Origin: Nemertoderma westbladi
Taxonomy: Eukaryota; Xenacoelomorpha; Nemertodermatida; Nemertodermatidae
Direction of reading: 5' to 3'
Assembly: GCA_032718475.1 (NCBI GenBank)
Contig: JAUCBJ010003237.1
Span: 1-53,301 of the forward strand
Length of the DNA stretch: 53,301 nt
The position numbers and the translations under genes are program-made. The stretch's first letter is position 1. Each line of letters starts with the position of its first letter. The notes beneath the pieces were generated by a model, which was given only the letters and a program-made list of their open reading frames with translations, made no database searches and was not told where the DNA came from. Of the stretch, positions 44,712 to 53,301 are shown piece by piece.

Positions 44712-45200
44712 ATGTCCGTGACACTGGTCACAGACATTGGTGATATTAAAATAGAATTATTTTGCGAACTCGTTCCACGTGCTTGCGAAAACTTCCTAGC
44801 ACTTTGCGCAAGCGATTACTACAAAGGATGTTTACTTCATCGCAATATAAAGGGATTTATGGTGCAGACGGGAGATCCAACAGGAACCGGCAAAGGGGGA
44901 CTCAGTATGTGGGGGAATAAGTTCGAAGATGAGTTTCACTCGTCGCTAAAACACAACGCAAGGGGAATAGTATCTATGGCGAACAGCGGTGAGAATACAA
45001 ACGGGTCTCAATTCTTTATTACCTATAGCAAACAACAACAACTCGATATGAAGTATACAGTCTTCGGTAGAGTTATAGACGGTTGGGACACATTGGATGA
45101 CCTAGAGAAAGTCCCTGTTAATGAGAAGTTTAAACCTGTGGAGGATATTTTTTTGAATTCGGTTACTATTCATTCGAATCCCATAGCTGACCGCATTTAG
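44712..45200 (+). CDS. PPIL3: PPIL3-type peptidyl-prolyl cis-trans isomerase, intronless
   Basis: A complete 162-codon cyclophilin with no intron. The whole length is one isomerase domain: N-terminal MSVTLVTDIGDIKIELFCEL, LHRNIKGFMVQTGDPTGTG with the catalytic arginine and phenylalanine, GIVSMANSG, NGSQFFITY and LDMKYTVFGRVIDG. The MKYTVFG tyrosine where CypA-like proteins have a histidine, the missing N- and C-terminal extensions, and the length (vertebrate PPIL3 is about 161 residues) identify PPIL3, a spliceosome-associated cyclophilin that catalyses prolyl isomerisation in the nucleus. ATG 44712 matches the family start. An AATAAA signal follows at 45529. Vertebrate PPIL3 genes are split by introns, so this copy is either a retrocopy or an intron-loss locus. 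No poly(A) tract or target duplication was found to settle it. Confidence 0.95.
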   Translation: MSVTLVTDIGDIKIELFCELVPRACENFLALCASDYYKGCLLHRNIKGFMVQTGDPTGTGKGGLSMWGNKFEDEFHSSLKHNARGIVSMANSGENTNGSQFFITYSKQQQLDMKYTVFGRVIDGWDTLDDLEKVPVNEKFKPVEDIFLNSVTIHSNPIADRI

Positions 45201-46809
45201 AGAATTCCTCACACTACACTGTTTGTCTTGCAGTTTGTTGGTGGGGTATTTTATAATTCGGTGCTCGGATTAAAGAGGCGAAGTCTATTTCATCGAGACT
45301 TTATTGGTACGGTAATTCAACCTCTTGACTTTATGATTTCGATTTAGAAAAATACGTAAAATAGAAGATCATTGATATGCCTACTGATGGGATGATACCG
45401 TTAATTTAATACAGCATTTTATATTGGTAAAACTAACGGAAATTGGTTAACTCTAACAAGAATACCGGTGCAACAGACGTTTGTGAATTCTTCATAATTT
45501 TGATAGACCACAACCATAAACATGATACAATAAACTCTATACAACAAAATATTATTTACATTGTATCAACTTACAGTAGTCCAGAATGACTCCATAATTC
45601 ATAACACATAAATATTTCAATCAGGAAGACATAATTAACTACAGTAGAATTATAATAAATAATGGGAGACCTGACCTTCAGTAATAGGTGTCCCTGGTCA
45701 GCCATCCTCTGTATCTATCTACAATACTACAAATTAACTTTAAATATATTTAAAATATACTTTAAAATATAACAAAAGACTTTCTTAATGTACACCGTAC
45801 ACGTACTTTTACATTTAAATTTTACCCATACAGGTAACCTTTATTACCGGTACTGTAATTAATAATTGTTCATTCTGGAAATGCTTCAGCTTCATATAGT
45901 GGATATAGAAAATATACAGTACAGTATATCAATTATCAATATCAATTTTCGTTACCGTTTGGACCTACTATACTATGGTAGGTTTTCCTGCCATTGCAAA
46001 TTAACAAAACAACTGTAAAATTCTTAATTTATTTTAATAATAAAAAAATTTTAAATTTGTCTTATTGATAAGATCTTACGTATTCTGAATTATTCCGGTA
46101 TCTTTACTTTATTTTGCTCCGGTTTTGAAGTGTCTGAATGTGGTTGCATTCGCTTGGATCTGTACTAATTTCCATGTGTATAAAATATCTAAAGTTGTTT
46201 TAGCTATAAAAGGTCTTTATAACACGTTGTGGGCCCTTCGCGCAGCACAAGAGCCTATCGTGTACTAATCTCTATTAGATTACGAAAACCGTCTCCATGT
46301 ATCCAATCTCCATGTCTCTCATCTCCAAATATCATGAGTGATGCTTTCAGTTTGCGTTAAACTGGTTGTAAAAAGCAGAGGTCCATTTCAGTTTGCCCTT
46401 ACACGCTTTAACTGTTATTTGTAAAGCTACTAACAAGGTATATTTAAGTTAAGTATGACATTTTTAGTTTTACAATGCTCGTCCCCTTCATTAGCCTCGT
46501 TGCGCTCGTCCTGTTTTATCTCAAAATTGTTTTCATATACGCAGACTGACGACATTTATAACTACGCAAAGTCTCGAAACTGTGCGAGTAACTGCTGGTT
46601 TATGGCAGATGGATATTCGTATACACTACAAAACTCGTTGCGATCGTACTGTAAAACATAGTCAACACAGACTCGTCTTCATTACAACCCTCGTTGCACT
46701 CGTCCTGTACATAAAACAATCCACTAACGGTACTGATCAAAATGACATGCGTCCAATATGCTAAACCAGGTTATTTACGAGTATAGTCAACCCAATACTC
46801 GTCTACTTC
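45201..46809. other. PPIL3 3' flank and intergenic DNA
   Basis: AATAAA at 45529-45534 may end the PPIL3 transcript. Two copies of CTTCATTAGCCTCGTTGCGC (46488 and 46809) and a CTCGTTGCACTCGTCCTG word show a dispersed repeat. 46350-46400 is related to 52850-52900. Confidence 0.5.
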
Positions 46810-47050
46810 ATTAGCCTCGTTGCGCTCGTCCTGAATGCCCTTCGCAAATCCTACTTGGAAAATTTCGAAATTTTTCCAGACAACATGTGTACCAAGTTTG
46901 GTTAGATATCATCGAGATTTGGCCGAGCTATTAACGTCGTACGGATCGAACGTGTATACGGATCTACAGACACACCCATTGAGGTAGTGGTACTCGTATG
47001 CTAAGCTCGCTTACTTTCGTGGCTCGTCCAGTCGCCCCGCCCCACATTAT
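46810..47050. repeat. dispersed repeat, right inverted partner around PPIL3
   Basis: Reverse-complement relative of 42870-43140 (ACAACATGTGTACCAAGTTTGG, read in inverse, and CTCGCTTACTTTCGTGGCTC). Confidence 0.7.
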
Positions 47051-48224
47051 ATTTCTACACAACTCTGCTTTCCAACGAGATATTGTTGAGGTACTGTATG
47101 ATAATTCATTCCCAAAAAGTAATTAGACACATCGAAGCAAATGTGGAGGTTTTGTGTTGCAGAGGCAGATGTCCATTTGCATTCCTGAAACCTGAAGTGT
47201 TTGCTTCAAAGACCACACGACCACAGACCTCCCATTCCCAATGACGTTGGTCTGGATACAAAATGACAGTTAATGAGCTGAAGTTGTGGAAGTGTTGATA
47301 GTTGATGTGTGGCAAAAGTATAAAGTAACACGCAATGGATTCTATGGTTGAATGCCGATGTATGTGCGTATTATTATATTCTAAAGATTAGGTCGATACT
47401 TCCTAATTTAGTTTGGTGTCGCACCCCCACACTCACGTATGAGTTGTCCCCTCATACATACTGACTAAGATAAAAATGAATACTAACGGACCTGCTTTTA
47501 ATAAAGTTAAGCACCAAAATATCAATCTAAAATATTAAATATTAAATTTCAATCAGATAATTGAGACCAAAAGCACATACAAGAAATACAAAACAATAAA
47601 GTTCAATATAAAATAGTATACACAATAAAAATATTTAGAGAGTAGGGGATATTTATTGAAAAATGATGGTATAATTTTTATGAGGTGAAACTGCACCCTC
47701 CCTTCCCACGCACTTGAATTAATCACCATTCAGAAGTGTCAAATTCGTTAGCTTAATGTACCGGCACATATTCGAAATATTATGATATTTTAAACTGCAA
47801 TTAATTTCATAAATTAAATGGATATCAGTACCGTTATGGATGTGTGTGTACTTTATCGGTACAACATTTAATAGGCCTAATTCATATCTTAGGTTTAGTT
47901 ATCTGGCATGGATGGAGGGCACAATCCCATGTCTGCCTCTCCATCTTTTGAAACCGGAGCGGCACCTAATCATGTACTGTAATCTATAATCTGCGCTGGC
48001 TATGAATTTATTTAACAAAAATGTGAATTTCGGATGTCATATTTTACATAGGCCCTACAAAGGTGTTGATAAAACAGGTACCGGTACCTAATACCTATCG
48101 TTTTATATTTTAAGAACCGAACTCATTTAGGCCTACTATAATACCGGTAATCCGTAATCATCGGCTGACCGGAGTACCGGAACACAACAGACTGGCAGAA
48201 GTGCGAAGATAAGTAGAAACCGGT
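47051..48224. other. region upstream of the LMTK-type gene
   Basis: No gene is supported. A minus-strand frame at 47106-47315 has ordinary composition but no recognised domain. ACCGGTA words are frequent from 48080 to 48224, up to the kinase start codon. Confidence 0.45.
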
Positions 48225-48719
48225 ATGTTTGCGGGAAGTTCTGATTATTCATCGATTGAATGGAAAGGCGTTACGCTTGGCGTCATCCTGGCTGCGACAT
48301 CGTTATCGGGTTGCATAGCCTTGTGCGCGTGGTGTTTCGGCGTGAAACCCCGTCGAAGTCGTCTACGTAACGACCCGGTGAACCGCACTACGTCCGGGGC
48401 GTTCACGGTCGCCGACATGGGCGGCGGCGAGCCGACGGTACAATTCGAGCCGATCCCTCGGGAGTTAGCGAGTCATCGGGGCCCGTTGTGGCCGAGTCCC
48501 CAGCCTCCGCCGCAGTCAGCCCAGGCGCACACACGGCCGACCCCGGACTACCCACGCACACAGATTTACTTCAGGGAGGAGATCGGACAGGGTTGGTTCG
48601 GTCGTGTGTGGCGGGCCGAGGCGCCCAAAGTTCGTCCTGGAGTTGGGAAAACTAAAGTAGTCGTAAAGGAACTCAAACAAAACGCCACCGAAGAGGAATT
48701 TATATATTACTTAGCTGAG
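48225..48719 (+). CDS. LMTK-type tyrosine kinase, first coding exon
   Basis: ATG 48225 opens 165 codons ending at a GTTAGT donor in phase 0. A hydrophobic segment at about residues 14-40 (VTLGVILAATSLSGCIALCA) is a membrane anchor, followed by a basic stop-transfer stretch (KPRRSRLR) and a proline-rich linker. The kinase domain begins near residue 113 with the glycine loop EIGQGWFGRVW and the ATP-binding lysine in VVVKELK, and ends in the alpha-C helix (EEFIYYLAE). GxGWFGxV with VKELK, next to an N-terminal membrane segment, is characteristic of the lemur kinases (LMTK/AATYK), membrane-anchored kinases of endosomes and neurites. Joined in phase to 49750, the kinase reads continuously. The exon is much richer in GC than its surroundings. 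Confidence 0.85.
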
Positions 48720-49749
48720 GTTAGTTACTCGTATCGGCCTATTCACTCACCATCGTAATTAAACTACCCTACCCCATCTTTTTCATTTAGGCAGTTAGGT
48801 ACACGAGGGTCGAAGACCAATAAATAAGACCATTTGCAGATTTGTAACTGGCTGTGGCAGCAGAATGCAATCCTAATGTCTACATCTACAACTAATTTAC
48901 CTGCTTTGTCGCCCATGTGAAGAATACCAGGATTTAACTTTTCGGTCGACTTTTTATTGCTGTATTGGAATTTTATATACATGGAGATTTTTTATTTTTT
49001 TTAATTTATCTTTAAGTATTTTATAGCGCTTATTTCTGTCTTATAACCTGTACCTATACTAATTCGTTTATTGTTTTGGTTAGATTCAGCCCTTCTGTAA
49101 AATGGGTTTTTGGTGAAAACCTGGTATTTATTCTTCACATGGGGGTAACTGCAAAGTGAAATATAACGGCAGAAAGTCTGGTATTCTTCACATGGGCCTG
49201 CTTTGTACCTAATATTATAATAATACCTATTGATCATATTTGTTCACCACAATCACACTGTTTGTAGAACGATACCGACCGCTATGTTATTGGTAAATAT
49301 AATATAATATACACCCGAACGGGGTAAATTTGGACAATCACAGGAGATAACTCAGTGTGTGTAAATAATTAAGTTAATCAAACAATTAATTATTGAGAAT
49401 AGAGAAGGATGGTATTGGTAAATATAACATTATTTAGTAACTTATTCTCACTCAAATGTTACGAAATCGGCCTTTTATTGGAAATTACGCGCCAAACAAC
49501 GATAATGCAGAATTCAATACCGTTAAAAATTGCATTTAATTTTTTTTGTCAATATTTTTGATTCGGGCCACACAAAATCGTTTCAGAGGGCAGATTTATT
49601 TTTATAGTGAAATAATGTGCTTGGGAATAAAATAACATAGTATAGGGAGGGGGGGGGGGGGGGGGGGGGGGTAGGCCGACTTAAAAGTAAAATGTTTTTA
49701 ATAATAAATAATTATATTATATTTATATTACCGGTAATGACTGTTACAG
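48720..49749 (+). other. intron of the LMTK-type gene
   Basis: Donor GTTAGT, acceptor CTGTTACAG. Inside, CCTGGTATTCTTCACATGGG-like words occur at 48914 (inverted), 49124 and 49178, and a G run of about 25 at 49647-49671 lies just before the acceptor. No exon recognised. Confidence 0.75.
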
Positions 49750-50007
49750 GTCCAGATGTATCGGGATCTGTCCCACTACAACATCCTCTCCCTTCTGGGA
49801 CAGTGCACTGAGACTGTCCCCGCTCTTCTACTCATGGAGTACTGCCATCTGGGGGACCTGAAGGACTACCTGAGACGCAGCGCCTCCCAGGGCCGGCCTC
49901 CCGCATTGCCTCTCCTTCTCTCCATGGCTACAGACGTTTCCCGCGCTCTGTTATACATGCACGATTGTGGGGTTCTGTTCGCAGATCTCGCCACTAGGAA
50001 CTGCCAG
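49750..50007 (+). CDS. LMTK-type tyrosine kinase, second coding exon
   Basis: 86 codons in phase 0 between CTGTTACAG and CAG/GTTTGT. The translation continues the kinase N-lobe and reaches the catalytic loop: YRDLSHYNILSLLGQC, the hinge LLLMEYCHLGDLKDYLRR, then YMHDCGVLFADLATRNCQ. The catalytic aspartate and the downstream asparagine are kept. The HRD histidine and arginine read FAD here, where lemur kinases usually have HSD, so the motif is degenerate in a family-like way. The activation loop and the long C-terminal tail of the family are not in the window, so the gene runs on past 53301 or is truncated. The donor is followed after 8 bp by a P-type transposon insertion. Confidence 0.85.
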
Positions 50008-50114
50008 GTTTGTACCTCGGATCCAAGGTGTACTAAATAACTAAATAATAAAAATATACTAAATAATAAGTTATTGATAGGGTAGACCATCCAAGTCTTT
50101 TATTTTTATCGAAA

Positions 50115-51077
50115 ATGTCTGTATTATTTGGATTTATGGGTAGCAAACCGCGGGTTATTACTCATAAAGTTGTTAAACCCAGAGTCTGTAAACCTCCAGC
50201 CAAGCGGCGATTAGTGGGAAGGTGTTCATTGCAAAATGTTATTCCTGGCAGAACAACCCGAATATCCAAGCAACAAAAACGCATTTCTAACAAGCGGTTT
50301 AAATGCCTTACCAGGCAAACATCCCTCGGGTTAGTTGAAACTTGTAAAGGAATGATAGAACTCGCAGAATTCCTACTCACCACTGATCTCCCAGTAAGGC
50401 ACAAATATGTCTGTCTTAATTTCTTCCAAGACGATGATTTGGAAGGATATTTTGGTCATATACGGCAATCGCATGGGGGAAATTATTATCTAGCTGTTCA
50501 ACAATTTGTAGAGACGCACCGTATTGACTCAGCTAGCTTATACCTGAGATTGGATTTGAATATTGATCTTGGTGAACAGGGCCATAATTGCGGTTCATGC
50601 AATATTGAATTGACAGATGCCGACGATACCATTATTGCTTGTTTGAGCGATGTTACTCCAGCTCATCTACATAGCTCAGTCGAGAGTTTATCCATTGTTT
50701 ATATGGCTGGGTATATTGCAAAATCTTTTCCGCAATACAAGATAGGATTCGACTCCATACCACAGGAATACACCCAGCAATATTTATTTATTACCGAGCT
50801 AAATAGAGGAGGTCTTTCTTACCCATCAGATGAACTATTTTTTTATTGTTATTTATGCACGAAATTTTATCGCAGTTCCATTACTAAATTTTGCCGAAAG
50901 AGTCTGATTGGTGCTTTAACAAAAATTTCAAATACATATTCAAGAGATTCCCAATTCCCTGATTCCCTGTTGCGAAAAATTTCTAACATATTGTTTAGTA
51001 ATTTTTGCAAATTCTCCACCCCCTTACGAAAAATATCGAATGTGAAAGTGCCTTCAAAAATAAAAAAGCTGCAGTAA
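50115..51077 (+). CDS. P-element/THAP9-like transposase, C-terminal part
   Basis: A 320-codon frame starting at ATG 50115. The core DDLEGYFGHIRQSHGGNYYL, followed by AVQQFVETHR, matches the late catalytic region of P-type transposases, where LExxFGxIRxxxGxN precedes a helical tail. A VYMAGYIAKSF segment and paired cysteines (CGSC) follow. The N-terminal THAP zinc finger and the first two catalytic aspartates are missing, so it cannot mobilise itself. The basic N-terminal 90 residues (KPPAKRRLVGR, KQQKRISNKRF) may be the joined remainder of the linker region. It may be a deletion derivative or a repressor-like truncated product. Confidence 0.7.
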   Translation: MSVLFGFMGSKPRVITHKVVKPRVCKPPAKRRLVGRCSLQNVIPGRTTRISKQQKRISNKRFKCLTRQTSLGLVETCKGMIELAEFLLTTDLPVRHKYVCLNFFQDDDLEGYFGHIRQSHGGNYYLAVQQFVETHRIDSASLYLRLDLNIDLGEQGHNCGSCNIELTDADDTIIACLSDVTPAHLHSSVESLSIVYMAGYIAKSFPQYKIGFDSIPQEYTQQYLFITELNRGGLSYPSDELFFYCYLCTKFYRSSITKFCRKSLIGALTKISNTYSRDSQFPDSLLRKISNILFSNFCKFSTPLRKISNVKVPSKIKKLQ

Positions 51078-51189
51078 TTGTTTTCTACTTAAACTGAATA
51101 TAACTTGTGCTTTAAATTTATATGTATTATTTTATTATAGTTTTAGTATTAATAGTAGTAAATTCAATCGATTTTTTGAAGCAGTTATA

Positions 51190-51600
51190 ATAACTCTAAT
51201 GATATTACATATTGACAGACACATACAGACAAACAAACAGACATACAGACAGTCCAGATTCCGTCAAACATGAAAACTGATATTGGAAATGAAATCACCG
51301 ACTAGGAAAACCGCTATAGTGAACATTTTAGATATGTGGTAAACTTCTTTATTTTTTGACAGACATACAGACAAACAAACAGACATACAGACAGACAGTC
51401 CAGATTCCTTCAAACATGAAAATTGACATTGGAAATGTACTCACCGACCAGGAAAACCCCTATAAAAATATTTTAGCATTTTTTAGCTATGTGGTGATCT
51501 TCCTTATTTTTTCTCACTCATACAGACAGACAAACAGACATTCTAAATTCCGTCAAAAATAAATACTGACATCGGAAATGGAATCACCGACTACGAAAAC
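51190..51600. repeat. three tandem 140-165 bp units with ACAGACA runs
   Basis: Units start with CAGACATACAGACAAACAAA and run through CCAGATTCCKTCAAACATGA to CACCGACTAGGAAAACC; they begin near 51212, 51357 and 51521. They lie inside the P-type transposon. Confidence 0.85.
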
Positions 51601-51742
51601 CCCAATATGGGTAATTTTATTAATCTTGTGTGATTTAAAATCGTAGGTACACCCTCCCACTTTAATAAAAATGTTCAGCCTCCAATAATTGGAGGCCAAT
51701 TCTCGCTGCATGACCTGTTATTTAGTACACCTTGCTCGGATC

Positions 51743-52039
51743 TTATAATCGCTAAATGTTAACTATAGTGCTCTGGGAATGAAATTTAATGTTTAACTTG
51801 TAATTTATAAGAGAATTAGACGACCGAAACTGCAATGACATCTATATATATTTCACGTGACATAAACTTAGGTTAAGTGTCAACTCGAAAGAATTATAAG
51901 CAAAATCTAAACAGATGTTAACTAATCACTTTACAACAGATAGACAGGCTGGGTAACTGCCTAACTGCAGTCGATTTAAGACCTCATAAAAACACCTGAA
52001 GTCTAGAATATGTACCAGATATATCAATCAGGGAAAGGA
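51743..52039. other. LMTK intron sequence beyond the transposon
   Basis: Restored intron after the second target copy. No exon recognised. Confidence 0.5.
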
Positions 52040-52700
52040 TCATAAACCATGAAATGGCTGAAGGTTTTCATTTCAGATATTTCGCCATCTAGCGGCAGAC
52101 TAGAGTACTGCATACGAAATAGCCTCATTTGAACAACACAGCTATTGATGTAGTATAAATCTACCAAGTTTCAGTTTTAACGGATTAAAGGCAAAGAAAT
52201 AGGAGAAACACGCAGCATGTGGTCTAATACATATATTCCAATACAATTCAATACATTTGGCCCTCTAGCGGTAGACAGGAGAACTACAGACGTTTTACCG
52301 ACCCCACAAACACACATGTAATCTAGCACATATCTGATAAGTTTCAGGTTGAACGGATTATAACGGAATGGGTCAAGGATTTTACTTTGAGACATTTCGC
52401 CCTCAATCTGCCAAGTTTCAGATTGAACTGGTTAAAAGCAAAGAAATGGAAAGAGATTTAATGTTTCGAATGTACCCCTCTAGCGGGAGACCTTTGAACT
52501 GATGCTGCCTGAAATTCTCTAAAAATCTCAACTTTTGGTCTTATAGACTAGATTGGTCCTATAAACCTTCAACTCGATAGCTTTAAATCCGACTAAGTTA
52601 TTACCATGTCAAAATCGTAACGACGACAACATTTGTTATTATTGACCCACCCCCTAACGCTGTCAGTTCGCTAAGGCTTCCTGGCTCGCCCTACATCCTG
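52040..52700. repeat. dispersed relative of the 315-bp CTAGCGG array
   Basis: GCCATCTAGCGGCAGACTAG (52084), GGCCCTCTAGCGGTAGACAG (52259) and CCCTCTAGCGGGAGACC (52477), with AGTTTCAG/AACGGATTA words between. It ends in ACGACGACAAC and ACCCACCCCCTAACGCTGTC as at 4600-4710. Same family as 3575-4760, here about one and a half diverged units. Confidence 0.85.
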
Positions 52701-53301
52701 ACAAAAGAGAGCGACACTACTAATAAATAAATATATAAGGGTAAAGGTAAACAAGCTTGCAGATTTTCCTAGTTTTTAACAGCGACGCGACTCGTGGCAA
52801 CTGTTTCACTCCCCGAACATTCCAAAATATCTATGAGTTGAGTAATGCGTTCAGTTTGAGTTGAACTTTAGTAAAAAACAGAGGTCCATTTCAGTACCAA
52901 ACGAAACTAAATTTGTGAAAACGAAACGAAATTGAAATTACTTTCGTTTCGTTTCGTTTCGTTTTGCCAGCCGTCCCTGCTTATAAAAGTAATTAAAGCT
53001 GGGAAATAAGCTTTCAAGGATTAGTAAGTAGACCGACCGACAGACACAAGGTTGCTGAGTGGCACCCGTGGCACCCCTTTCGTGGCGATTATAACTCTTT
53101 GGGATGAAATAAAATATATAATAATCGCGATTTCCTTAATGTGGTTCTGTTGTTCTTATGATTAGTGAGATAGTGGGATAGAATTATTCTGTAGATTAGT
53201 TAGTGTAAGCACTCTGTGGAGTTAGGTTTAGGGGCCATCCACAAATGACGTCACGCTGGACAGGGGGGGAGGGGGTTTGGTATTTCGTGGTGATTTGTGA
53301 C
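52701..53301. other. window end: non-coding, with a probable MITE terminus
   Basis: 52895-52965 holds an inverted pair of ACGAAACGAAA / TTTCGTTTCGT. The last 70 bp begin GGGGCCATCCACAAATGACG followed by TCACGC, which looks like the terminal repeat of a MITE cut by the window edge. No gene recognised. Confidence 0.4.

Larger units (their letters stand above)
50016..51742. mobile_element. P-superfamily DNA transposon in the LMTK intron
   Basis: Perfect 18-bp terminal inverted repeats CAAGGTGTACTAAATAAC lie at 50024-50041 and 51717-51734. They are bracketed by a perfect 8-bp direct repeat CTCGGATC at 50016-50023 and 51735-51742. An 8-bp target duplication is the P-element size and fits the transposase frame inside. 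The element is 1711 bp, shorter than an autonomous copy, and carries a tandem repeat in its 3' half. Perfect ends and duplication suggest recent insertion. Confidence 0.92.

Noticed and set aside
47106-47315. Possible small exon on the minus strand
   Set aside because: Protein-like composition but no recognised family and no convincing splice pair.
50115-51077. Reading this frame as the next LMTK exon
   Set aside because: It lies between perfect TIRs and target duplications and has P-type transposase motifs, not a kinase activation loop.

Overview
The window is AT-rich animal nuclear DNA: split coding exons with consensus splice sites, metazoan gene families, and very dense, nested transposable elements and minisatellites. 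No species can be assigned. Low gene density, long repeat-filled introns and gaps, and dinoflagellate- and bacterium-free gene content suggest an invertebrate-type or basal-deuterostome-type genome, but that is inference. Two compositional habits run through the window: frequent short palindromes ACCGGT and TAGGCCTA, and about a dozen G/C homopolymer runs longer than 10 bases.

Host-gene content is small. A 355-codon single-exon gene of unknown function lies at 141-1208 (minus) with a nested set of palindromes just upstream of its start. One exon of a copper type II monooxygenase, most like peptidylglycine alpha-hydroxylating monooxygenase, lies at 17757-18026 (minus). A complete, intronless PPIL3-type cyclophilin lies at 44712-45200 (plus). 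The first two recognisable exons of a lemur-type tyrosine kinase (LMTK/AATYK family) lie at 48225-48719 and 49750-50007 (plus), and the rest of that gene must lie beyond the window.

The remainder is mostly mobile DNA. At 5774-14085 is a BEL/Pao-like LTR retroelement with two long intact ORFs (585 and 894 codons). The second ORF keeps the capsid region, zinc knuckles and aspartic protease but has lost reverse transcriptase/RNase H by an in-frame deletion and lacks integrase. LTR and leader copies of the same family recur at 25310-28768 and 32593-34850 (plus) and at 31910-32165 and 34889-36807 (minus). An APE-type non-LTR retrotransposon occurs twice: 18208-19984 (plus, 5'-truncated, flanked by 60-bp direct repeats) and 29372-31597 (minus, nearly intact endonuclease plus RT N-terminus). 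The second copy is fused to a Penelope-like RT fragment, which is itself fused to the BEL leader. DNA elements include a 2.5-kb foldback at 22266-24752 carrying a tRNA-like SINE, a TTAA-flanked piggyBac-type MITE at 33096-33824 inside an LTR, a 371-bp TIR element at 42003-42373, and a P-superfamily element at 50024-51734 with perfect 18-bp TIRs and a perfect 8-bp target duplication, inserted 8 bp past the end of an LMTK exon.

Tandem arrays are prominent: a 315-bp satellite (3575-4605), a 21-bp self-complementary satellite whose RNA would form GNRA-capped hairpins (17273-17571), a 1.5-kb pyrimidine-rich minisatellite open in several frames (37925-39465), and several C-rich or G-rich minisatellites. 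A decayed protein-coding region of unknown origin lies at 14306-16206. The most unusual observations are the RT-less but ORF-intact BEL element with its cluster of consensus splice donors, the P-element insertion at the LMTK splice donor, the three-way retroelement chimera, and the unknown gene with nested palindromes.
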